Of a DNA stretch of 7,728 nt, positions 1 through 5,634 are shown piece after piece. Position 1 is the first letter of the stretch. Each line of letters opens with the position of its first letter. This stretch comes from JABIAL01 sp964645825 (GTDB lineage Bacteria; Patescibacteriota; Patescibacteriia; UBA1558; GWA2-36-10), in contig CAZXZY010000031.1 in the NCBI GenBank assembly GCA_964645825.1, positions 1 to 7,728 of the forward strand. The letters are read 5' to 3'. Below the pieces are notes generated by a model. The model had not been told where the DNA came from. It ran no database searches and saw only the letters and a list, made by a program, of their open reading frames with translations. A program made the translations under genes and the position numbers.

Positions 1-111
1 CATTATTAAGAAATCCGTCGCATCAAAGGCCAGGGCAAGCAAAAATATAATCAAAGCTCCTGTGATAATATGGAGAAGTTGTCTTACAAAAAAATTATCT
101 TTTATTTTCAT
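1..111 (-). CDS. N-terminus of a second dolichol/phytol-kinase-like membrane protein (partial)
   Basis: Only the first 37 codons are present; the gene continues past the left edge of the window. The peptide opens with a short charged stretch (MKIKDNFFV), then R10-x3-H14-x3-G18 and a hydrophobic helix (about 19-30). That R-x3-H-I-x2-G arrangement followed by a helix ending in FD is the N-terminal signature of the SEC59/DGK1/VTE5 family (CTP-dependent polyprenol, phytol or diacylglycerol kinases). It lines up without gaps with residues 33-52 of the complete homologue at 3391-4041 (R, H-I, G, FD shared). The ATG at 111-109 was chosen because it is the first start in the frame. It overlaps the end of the upstream gene (95-568) by 17 bp, so the two are probably cotranscribed. 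No ribosome-binding site is visible. Family assignment is tentative because the catalytic CTP-binding motifs lie outside the window. Confidence 0.55.
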   Translation of the reverse strand, partial: MKIKDNFFVRQLLHIITGALIIFLLALAFDATDFLIM

Positions 112-568
112 AATTTTTGTTAGTTGTAAAAAAATCGTTATTTTGATCTATTTGTTTAAATGCGTCATCAATGACTTTATCTTGCCAGCCACCTTGATAC
201 TTTAAATTATTCTTTGTATCCGAATCAGCTAATTTATTTTTCCTTGCTAAATTAATATAATCTATCAGAGCTATTTGTTTATTAGCCGGTTTTATTGGCT
301 CAATATTTTTTTCTTTTTTAAATATTTTTTTTAATAAGCGAATAAACAATGCGCCTATTAATCTAGCTACCGGGACATAGACTATTAAAGTGATGCCAAA
401 AGTGCACACAACGGACATGACCATAAAGAAAGTAACATCAGCAGAATTTCGTAACAGATCAATAATCACAGCTATAAAAAGTATAACTAAAAACCCAACT
501 AAGGTTTCTATATATTTTTTCATCGGCGAGCTTTTACCGCTTTTAGGTGTTTTTTGTCCTGCAGCCAT
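95..568 (-). CDS. Small two-helix membrane protein with a soluble GW-motif tail
   Basis: Hypothetical protein of 157 residues. A basic, polar N-terminus (residues 1-18) is followed by two hydrophobic helices (about 20-39 and 47-76), a lysine-rich junction (79-87) and a soluble C-terminal segment. Residues about 99-140 carry the pattern L-x-DYI-x2-AR-x4-L-x-D-x2-K-x2-L-x3-GGW-x5-I-D-x-AF. This resembles a short helical module common at the ends of membrane and pilin-like proteins of candidate phyla radiation bacteria (from memory, not searched); its function is unknown. The gene begins 9 bp after the duplicated membrane protein and overlaps the next gene by 17 bp, so it is likely part of the same transcript. 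M1 gives the longest form; M16 (MKKYIE), just before the first helix, is a possible alternative start. Neither has a Shine-Dalgarno sequence. It may be an accessory or scaffold partner of the neighbouring enzymes, but nothing in the sequence proves this. Confidence 0.8.
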   Translation of the reverse strand: MAAGQKTPKSGKSSPMKKYIETLVGFLVILFIAVIIDLLRNSADVTFFMVMSVVCTFGITLIVYVPVARLIGALFIRLLKKIFKKEKNIEPIKPANKQIALIDYINLARKNKLADSDTKNNLKYQGGWQDKVIDDAFKQIDQNNDFFTTNKNYENKR

Positions 569-577
569 AAAGCTAAA

Positions 578-1636
578 TTATTTTGATAACTTTTGTTTCT
601 TCTTTCGTGCGTCCTTATTATTTTCCAATATATATATCCAATATTTACTAGAAGCAATTATAAGTGCTAAATAAAATGGTATTGCAAATACCACTTCTAT
701 TGGCACAGAGAACATAGGAAAAGTATAACCAGAAAAATTTTCTACAGCACTAGGGCCATAGATTCTAAATTTATTAGCTATGAGCCATGCCTCTATCGGC
801 GTAGTAACTAGACCAGCTACTATTATGTAGGCAATAAATTTTTTGATTAAAGTAAAATGAATAAAAAGTTTATCAACCAAATGTACAGACAACCAAATTA
901 TTATTATCCAAATACCAGACATTACTATGCTAACGTCTCTATAGAAATACGACCAACTAGGTAATTTTGCATTGATTACCATTGGTTCTATCATAATTTC
1001 GAATAGTATAACTGCCAATAGTACTATTATCAAATCTCTGCCCCACCTTAATTTTCTCATTGGCATCAAAAGCTTCTTATCTATAAGTAGACTGAAATAT
1101 TTGTAAAAACCAATTACCAAGGTCATAAATACAGGAATGTAGTACATGGCTGCCCATGGGATATTAAACCATGGCACAAAATTATTTTTAATCACCTCCA
1201 TAGATTCCGGGCCATAAGATCTAATTCCTAAAGCTACAACTGATTTTTCTCCCCAAAGAGCCAAGACAAATACAAAAAGTAGATAAAGAATAAATTTTTT
1301 CCACTCTTTGGCATCTGGTAAATATTTATCTATAAGCACAACCGGCACAAGAATTAACGTGGTCCAACCAATGGTCAAGACCCAAGAAACATCTCTGTAA
1401 ACATAAGCCCATTCTCCTAACCTAAAATTATGCCACATCGGTGCGGTAAAGAATTCGAAAATAAAAATACCAATAGCTATAACTATAAATCTTAATAGTA
1501 TTCTATTGGTCAGCTTCGAAAGAAAAAATAATGATAAAATGGCCATGACGAAAATAAATATTTCGAAATAGACAATAGACGTGCCTGCTACTTTATCAAA
1601 GTTGCAAGCCATAGAAGTGCAAGGTTGAAAAAACAT
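578..1636 (-). CDS. Polytopic membrane protein made of two tandem homologous units
   Basis: A 352-residue integral membrane protein that I do not recognise by family. After an N-terminal helix pair (about 22-63) it contains two copies of one unit, residues 60-181 and 212-333. They align without gaps at a constant offset of 152 residues (41 of 122 identical by hand count). Shared positions include FE (60/212), PM (66/218), W-x-Y-x-YRDVS (76-84/228-236), DK (103/255), KKF (113/265), E130/E282, R-x-YGP-x3-E (139-147/291-299), P-x-F-x2-P (155-160/307-312) and IP (167/319). Repeated acidic and arginine residues in or beside helices suggest a paired active or binding site. The second unit has P-I-E motifs (280-282, 312-314) faintly like CarR-type lycopene cyclases or other carotenoid-pathway membrane proteins; this is weak. 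Two cysteines (C6, C11) precede the first helix. The gene lies 53 bp after the radical SAM gene, with an extended -10-like element between them, and a lysine-rich tail closes the protein. Confidence 0.88.
   Translation of the reverse strand: MFFQPCTSMACNFDKVAGTSIVYFEIFIFVMAILSLFFLSKLTNRILLRFIVIAIGIFIFEFFTAPMWHNFRLGEWAYVYRDVSWVLTIGWTTLILVPVVLIDKYLPDAKEWKKFILYLLFVFVLALWGEKSVVALGIRSYGPESMEVIKNNFVPWFNIPWAAMYYIPVFMTLVIGFYKYFSLLIDKKLLMPMRKLRWGRDLIIVLLAVILFEIMIEPMVINAKLPSWSYFYRDVSIVMSGIWIIIIWLSVHLVDKLFIHFTLIKKFIAYIIVAGLVTTPIEAWLIANKFRIYGPSAVENFSGYTFPMFSVPIEVVFAIPFYLALIIASSKYWIYILENNKDARKKKQKLSK
638..1003 (-). repeat. Internal protein repeat, unit 2 (residues 212-333)
   Basis: Second copy of the duplicated membrane unit. 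It keeps all motifs shared with unit 1 and adds acidic residues at E217 and E314 that unit 1 lacks, so the two halves may have specialised. Confidence 0.88.
1094..1459 (-). repeat. Internal protein repeat, unit 1 (residues 60-181)
   Basis: First copy of the duplicated membrane unit. It matches unit 2 gap-free at an offset of 152 residues, with 23 identities in the first 56 positions and 18 in the remaining 66. It keeps YRDVS, DK, KKF, E130 and R-x-YGP, but has W-A-A where unit 2 has I-E-V after the last conserved proline. Confidence 0.88.
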
Positions 1637-1666
1637 AATTTAGATAGGTTATTAAATTATATAATT

Positions 1667-1675
1667 ATTATAGCA
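1667..1675 (-). promoter_or_regulatory. Extended -10 promoter element upstream of the duplicated membrane protein
   Basis: On the minus strand the 53-bp gap reads TGCTATAAT, a perfect match to the bacterial extended -10 consensus (TGnTATAAT). Transcription would start near 1660, giving a leader of about 24 nt. No good -35 is seen, which extended -10 promoters tolerate. It would let the 1-1636 genes be transcribed separately from the radical SAM gene. The element sits in very AT-rich DNA, so a chance match is possible. Confidence 0.5.
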
Positions 1676-1689
1676 TTAAAAAATCTATT

Positions 1690-2850
1690 CTAACAGTTGC
1701 AACCTGAACACGAATTAGGCTTAGAGCTTTCTTTTTGCTTAATAAAATTTGAATCTTTCATTTTACAGCCATTCCAAGTAGCTTGATGAAAATCTGGGTG
1801 ACTAGATAATTTATCCCAAATTTTATGTAAAGGTTTTTCTAGAACATTACCAAATCCCTCATGATTAAAATCACATGGTGATATATCACCATAAGGTGAA
1901 ACATAAAAATAACTTGTACCTCCTGAGCAGCCTGTACTACGATAGCTAGTAGCATAAGCATACACTAATATGCCTGGGTAAGTTTTATCGTCATTATACT
2001 TTTCAGTAAACTCTATCATCTCTTCTATCCAATCACGATTATCTATCAAATCACCTCTATCTTTTGCCCTACCTACAGGCACCATATCAAAAATTAACAC
2101 CTCGTGAACACCAATTTTTTTACCAAGCTCAATTATCTTCTCTAACATGCCATTTCTAAAATCATCTTCGCTAATAACACAAGATATTCCTACTGATAAG
2201 CCAGTTTTTTTAGCAGCTTCGATGCCAAGCATGGCCTTGTCAAAAAGACCCTCTTTTTGTCTTTTTTGGTCATGCGTTTCCTTATCTGCAGAATCTATAG
2301 AAATATAAACTCCATCTAAACCAGCCTGACGAAGTTTTTGTACTTTAGCTTCGAGAATCAGACCATTGGTAAATAAAATTGCTGTTGATAAATCTTTGTC
2401 TATACTGCTAATAATTTCTGCAAGATCTTCACGTAATAAAGGCTCACCGCCTACTATATTTATTACTGATACCCCTAATTCTTGAGCATCTTTGATTAAT
2501 TTTTGACTTTGTTTTAAATCTAAACTTTGACGACTTATATCATCAACTGACTCAAAAAAACTACAATGTTTACAACGAACATTACAAATATCATTAACAG
2601 CAAAACTCATTAAATTGGGAAGGTTTCGATTTTGGATAGTAGAAAAAACAGAACGTGCAAAAAGATTCACAGCTGGCTTACTGTAAACCGCTGGTGTAGA
2701 CAACGAATACACTGGATAACCATCACGCCAATGTATTACTTTTTTATGATTTAAATAAATTTTATACACTCGTTCAAAAAAATCAATTGAATATCCTATT
2801 GATTTGGTAGAAATAAACCACTTGAATCTAAATTTGGATAAAATGTTCAT
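1690..2850 (-). CDS. Radical SAM protein with SPASM-like C-terminal cysteine region
   Basis: A 386-residue radical S-adenosylmethionine enzyme. The [4Fe-4S]-binding CxxxCxxC motif is C89-x3-C93-x2-C96. The SAM-site GGEP motif is at 134-137, followed by the TNG (161-163), SID (184-186) and VPVGRA (257-262) strands expected of the MoaA/PqqE-type barrel. After the barrel, C308-S-G-G and G321-x4-C326 match the start of a SPASM/twitch auxiliary-cluster domain. The later cysteines are sparse: C362, then C381, C384 and C386 in a CSGCNC tail ending the protein. An N-terminal extension of about 80 residues (aromatic and basic, with Y-x-I-D-F-F-E-R near 20-27) precedes the barrel. Substrate is unknown. 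Lying beside a CarS-like gene, it could modify an isoprenoid or lipid, but peptide or cofactor maturation is the commoner role of SPASM proteins. It starts 19 bp from the divergent CarS-like gene, with no Shine-Dalgarno sequence. Confidence 0.92.
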   Translation of the reverse strand: MNILSKFRFKWFISTKSIGYSIDFFERVYKIYLNHKKVIHWRDGYPVYSLSTPAVYSKPAVNLFARSVFSTIQNRNLPNLMSFAVNDICNVRCKHCSFFESVDDISRQSLDLKQSQKLIKDAQELGVSVINIVGGEPLLREDLAEIISSIDKDLSTAILFTNGLILEAKVQKLRQAGLDGVYISIDSADKETHDQKRQKEGLFDKAMLGIEAAKKTGLSVGISCVISEDDFRNGMLEKIIELGKKIGVHEVLIFDMVPVGRAKDRGDLIDNRDWIEEMIEFTEKYNDDKTYPGILVYAYATSYRSTGCSGGTSYFYVSPYGDISPCDFNHEGFGNVLEKPLHKIWDKLSSHPDFHQATWNGCKMKDSNFIKQKESSKPNSCSGCNC

Positions 2851-2855
2851 ATTAG

Positions 2856-2863
2856 CTTATAAT
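2856..2863. promoter_or_regulatory. Back-to-back -10-like hexamers in the divergent intergenic gap
   Basis: The 19-bp gap between the divergent radical SAM and CarS-like genes contains TATAAT on the plus strand (2858-2863) and, overlapping it, TATAAG on the minus strand (2861-2856). Standard spacing places +1 at 2870, the A of the CarS-like ATG, and at about 2849-2850, the start of the radical SAM ATG. Both messages would then be leaderless. Any -35 would lie inside the opposite coding region; only a weak TTGGAT (2834-2839) is seen on the plus side. Confidence 0.45.
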
Positions 2864-2869
2864 TAGTTT

Positions 2870-3412
2870 ATGTTATTGAAAGAAATTTTATTTTTTATAT
2901 TACCGTTGCTTCTGGTTGGCCTAATTCATCATTTGATTATTATTAAGTATAACCTATTTTCTTTTTTGGCCATACCAATTGACCGTAATATTAAATTAAA
3001 CAATGATTACTTATTTGGACCAGCTAAGACCTGGCGAGGAATTGTGACTGTGGTCATTTTGTCTGGTATTTTTTACTATTTGGGATCATATTTTTGGGAT
3101 ATGAATCTTAGGTTTCCGGTTTTATTATCAGGATGTCTATTGGGCCTTGGCTATGCTGTTGGCGAATTACCTAATAGTTTTATCAAGCGTAGACTTGGCA
3201 TACAATCTAGTCAATCCAATTATCAAGGACGTAACATTATTTTTTACTTATTTGATCAGATTGATTCGATTCTAGGTGCTCTTTTATTTATTTGTTTAGT
3301 ATATAACGCATCTATATTGTTATTAGTATACATATTAATCATCGGAAGCTTACTTCATTACTTAGTAGATGAAATACTACATCATTATAGCTATAAAAAA
3401 TACAATAAATAA
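2870..3412 (+). CDS. CDP-archaeol synthase (CarS/DUF46) family cytidylyltransferase
   Basis: A 180-residue membrane protein, the only plus-strand gene here. The archaeal family transfers CMP from CTP to an unsaturated archaetidic acid, forming CDP-archaeol, the activated precursor for head-group addition. Family motifs visible are P36-I-D, F49-G-P-A-K-T-W-R-G57, G92-x5-G98-E-L-x2-S103-F-I-K106-R-R-L-G110, and F128-D-Q-I-D132-x3-G-A-L. Four to five helices are evident (about 5-25, 57-76, 82-98, 123-142, 145-165), and the length fits the family. In the archaeal motif I recall, G98 is followed by Asp; here it is Glu (E99). The start is fixed by a TATAAT whose predicted +1 coincides with the ATG. 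The 3' end overlaps the convergent kinase gene by 22 bp. Bacterial members may use diacylglycerol-type or prenylated substrates, so the exact lipid is unproven. Confidence 0.85.
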   Translation: MLLKEILFFILPLLLVGLIHHLIIIKYNLFSFLAIPIDRNIKLNNDYLFGPAKTWRGIVTVVILSGIFYYLGSYFWDMNLRFPVLLSGCLLGLGYAVGELPNSFIKRRLGIQSSQSNYQGRNIIFYLFDQIDSILGALLFICLVYNASILLLVYILIIGSLLHYLVDEILHHYSYKKYNK

Positions 3413-4041
3413 TACAATATTGAACCAGAGGCTATGGGTATAGCCAAATTATCTAAACCCCTACCCAAAAGTCCTTCTAACAAAGCAAGTAATAAAGAAC
3501 CGACTATCGAGAATAATATCATTTTAACACTTAGAGCGCTATTCACAAAATATAAAATAGTAAGCAGCACTAAGAGGGTTATTATAAAAAATAAAAAGCT
3601 CCCCAGCCAAGATTTTTCTCCTGTGATGTTATATTTCTTTTTACCAAATTTATACCCTAACAGCCCCGCCATTCCGTCAGACAGCGTAAGAATCAAAACT
3701 GATCCTTGAAATATAATTAAATTTATAGGCACAAAAAATGCAAAGCTTACAGCCAAGCCTAAAGGAAACAAAGCGGCGCCAGCACTATAGCTATCTGTCT
3801 TATTTACACTGTTTAATAATTTTTTATGCTGAGCTGCTAAGAGAACTACAAAGAAAAATATCCCTATTCCCACTGCTGTCACAACATCAAACCAAATTGG
3901 TAGCAGCAGCGAAATAAAACCACCCAAGATATGCGCAACTTTTCTACTGTATTCACTTCTCAATCCTTTTTTATATAAAAATTCTGCCAGAAAGAAACTA
4001 ATTGAATATAAAAAAATTATTGTTATTAATTTTGATATCAT
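3391..4041 (-). CDS. Dolichol/phytol kinase-like CTP-dependent membrane kinase (SEC59/DGK1/VTE5 family)
   Basis: A complete 216-residue member of the family that phosphorylates dolichol, phytol/farnesol or diacylglycerol using CTP. Motifs in order are R33-K34-x2-H37-x2-G40, the central G-A-A-L-F-P-L-G-L (88-96), S121-D-G-M-A-G-x2-G129-x2-F-G-K-K (nucleotide site), G141-E-K-S-W-L-G-S148, and the C-terminal E189-G-x2-G-R-G-L-D197-N with P202. About seven helices are expected. It is the last gene of block A: its ATG overlaps the preceding GNAT gene's TGA by 4 bp, and its end overlaps the CarS-like gene tail-to-tail by 22 bp. An isoprenol substrate (polyprenol, geranylgeraniol, phytol) is favoured by the UbiA and CarS neighbours, but diacylglycerol cannot be excluded. 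A second homologue begins at position 111. Confidence 0.86.
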   Translation of the reverse strand: MISKLITIIFLYSISFFLAEFLYKKGLRSEYSRKVAHILGGFISLLLPIWFDVVTAVGIGIFFFVVLLAAQHKKLLNSVNKTDSYSAGAALFPLGLAVSFAFFVPINLIIFQGSVLILTLSDGMAGLLGYKFGKKKYNITGEKSWLGSFLFFIITLLVLLTILYFVNSALSVKMILFSIVGSLLLALLEGLLGRGLDNLAIPIASGSILYYLLYFL

Positions 4042-5039
4042 ATTTTTTTCTGATAAACTCTATAGCGCCGATAGATATTTTTACTCTGAGTTAATTTCAA
4101 AATATTTGTATTATCACTACGCATAGTGCAAAACATCAAATTTTTTATTTTTTCCAACTTTGCCTTTTGATATACCCAATAAAACATTGCCTTGCCTATG
4201 GATCGCCCCTGATACTCCTGTTTAACAGCAAATGTTTTTATGATAACCATATCATTTTGGTTATTATCTTTGACTGCAAAACAAAATGCAACTGCTTTCT
4301 TTTCTTTATTTAAAATTAAACAACTATAAGACAATGCGTTCATTGTACTAGATCCTGTATGATTGTAAATAAATTCTTCGATGCTTATTTTAACGAAAGT
4401 CCAGGAGTCTATAAATGCTTGCGCTATGATCTCATAAACAGCTTCTAAAGATTTTTCTTGGTTGCTCTTGTCTATATTTACTATAGTAAAACCTTCATCT
4501 CTTATTTTTTGAAAATCTCCTTGAAAAACTTTAAAGCCCGACTCATCAATGTTAGATATGGTCGTAATATTTTCCTGACCCACATCAAAGCCATAACTCT
4601 CAAAAAGATCTTTGTAATATTCTCTTGTAAATGGCTCAACTGTGAATGGTAATTTTCCCTCGGGAAAAGAAATCCGCCAATTTTGCCAAGTGGTGAGATT
4701 TATTGGCCCTCGGATAAATTTCTTGTCCTGGTCTTTAAAATAATCTGAGATAGCTACAAAAATATACTCCGCATATTTTGGATTGTTAATAGATTCAAAA
4801 AATCCTACTAAGCCCAAATCTTTATCAAGCCGCGAATCTATGATCGCTGAAGCATGGACTACTACTTTACCATTATCGGAGAGTAAAAAGTTTTTTAGAG
4901 ACCCAAATTTAAAAAAAGGATTGTGGCTGTTTATCTTTTTTAGCTCTTTAATTTTTATTTTGATAACATCAGGATAAGATGAATATATCTCTTTTATCAA
5001 ATTAAAATGTTTTTCTTGATCGTATTTAATTATTTCCAT
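4038..5039 (-). CDS. GNAT-superfamily N-acyltransferase-like protein, two-domain form
   Basis: A soluble 333-residue protein. The C-terminal half (about 185-333) has a GNAT acyl-CoA-binding motif A: V-I-I-K-T-F-A-V (265-272) then Q277-G-R-S-I-G282-K-A. The N-terminal half carries G-F-F-E (79-82), then R110-G-P-I-N-L-T-T-W-Q-N (110-120) and E135-P-F-T-R-E-Y-Y-x2-L-F-E-x2-G-F151. This resembles the 'GPxxFSxN...YNPPYYxxLxExxGF' pattern of YghO-type GNAT-related proteins, suggesting a double GNAT fold. From memory, some relatives sit in bacterial lipid (ceramide-type) gene clusters; I could not verify this. Here it lies between a CDP-alcohol phosphatidyltransferase (14-bp overlap) and a dolichol/phytol kinase-like gene (4-bp ATGA overlap), consistent with acylation of a lipid head group or amine. 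The acyl donor and acceptor cannot be read from the sequence. The ATG at 5039 is internal to the upstream gene and has no Shine-Dalgarno sequence. Confidence 0.85.
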   Translation of the reverse strand: MEIIKYDQEKHFNLIKEIYSSYPDVIKIKIKELKKINSHNPFFKFGSLKNFLLSDNGKVVVHASAIIDSRLDKDLGLVGFFESINNPKYAEYIFVAISDYFKDQDKKFIRGPINLTTWQNWRISFPEGKLPFTVEPFTREYYKDLFESYGFDVGQENITTISNIDESGFKVFQGDFQKIRDEGFTIVNIDKSNQEKSLEAVYEIIAQAFIDSWTFVKISIEEFIYNHTGSSTMNALSYSCLILNKEKKAVAFCFAVKDNNQNDMVIIKTFAVKQEYQGRSIGKAMFYWVYQKAKLEKIKNLMFCTMRSDNTNILKLTQSKNIYRRYRVYQKKI

Positions 5040-5634
5040 AAAAATGTAGATATAACATTATAAAAATCAAAATTAACAGCAAGACAACGCCCTTGCTTAT
5101 TTTTTTTGGTTTTGGAAATGGGAAAGTACAAAGCATCAGCGCACTAGTGCCTAGTATCAAAAAATTTGCCAGATAAACAAAGTATGGCAGGTTAATTTCT
5201 TTGAATAGTAAAAATATTAACACTAATAGATGGCTGAAGATTACAGGTAACCCGGGATAATTAAATCCCGATACATAGCCTATGCAATTAAATCTTACTA
5301 AACGAAAAATTCCGCTGGCCAGAAATACAAAAATTATTATTATAGAAAAGGGATCGTCTAATTTAAAAAACTGATAAAAAGTTATAGCTGGATAAACAAG
5401 ATATATAAAAATATCTACTTTGGAGTCTAATTGGCGTCCAAAATCAGACACTTGGTTTAATTTCCTAGCCAGATATCCATCTGCCGAATCAAATATGAAA
5501 GCTACTAATATTAGAGCAAAAGACAAATAAAATTTTTCTTGCAACAGAATAACGATAGCTAGCCAAGCCATTAATAATGCCGTAAAGCTTATGACATTTG
5601 GCCAGAGAAATAAAATATTTTTTGAATTATTCAT
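5026..5634 (-). CDS. CDP-alcohol phosphatidyltransferase (PssA/archaetidylserine-synthase-like)
   Basis: A 202-residue integral membrane enzyme that displaces CMP from a CDP-activated lipid with an alcohol head group. The complete signature D-x2-DG-x2-AR-x8-G-x3-D-x3-D is present: D49, D52, G53, A56, R57, G66, D70, D74. About six helices follow the usual topology. Downstream, R-L-V-R-F-N (128-133) and G-L-P-V (148-151) resemble the serine-type branch (phosphatidylserine or archaetidylserine synthase) more than the PGP-synthase or cardiolipin branch. However, the S-F-G-V-A-P element usual after the last Asp is replaced by Y-L-V-Y-P-A (79-84), so head-group specificity is uncertain. It would be the logical consumer of the CDP-lipid made by the CarS-like enzyme. 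Its start overlaps the PEP-transferase-like gene by 8 bp and its end overlaps the GNAT gene by 14 bp, pointing to coupled translation. Confidence 0.92.
   Translation of the reverse strand: MNNSKNILFLWPNVISFTALLMAWLAIVILLQEKFYLSFALILVAFIFDSADGYLARKLNQVSDFGRQLDSKVDIFIYLVYPAITFYQFFKLDDPFSIIIIFVFLASGIFRLVRFNCIGYVSGFNYPGLPVIFSHLLVLIFLLFKEINLPYFVYLANFLILGTSALMLCTFPFPKPKKISKGVVLLLILIFIMLYLHFYGNN

Noticed and set aside
390..674. Open frame of 94 codons on the plus strand
   Set aside because: It lies antisense across two supported minus-strand membrane protein genes and has no recognisable motif.
3430..3445. Perfect hairpin GGCTAT-GGGT-ATAGCC near the convergent gene ends, a possible terminator
   Set aside because: No T-run follows on either strand, and it encodes the conserved A-I-P-I-A segment of the kinase family motif.
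3434..3709. Open frame of 91 codons on the plus strand after the CarS-like gene
   Set aside because: It is antisense to the conserved C-terminal motifs of the kinase gene; a shadow of that coding sequence.
5141..5150. Perfect 10-bp palindrome GCACTAGTGC
   Set aside because: It is inside a coding region, and palindromes of this size are expected several times by chance in a window this long.
5253..5270. Hairpin CGGGAT-AATTAA-ATCCCG
   Set aside because: It lies inside the phosphatidyltransferase coding sequence, overlapping the conserved G-L-P region, with no T-run or regulatory context.
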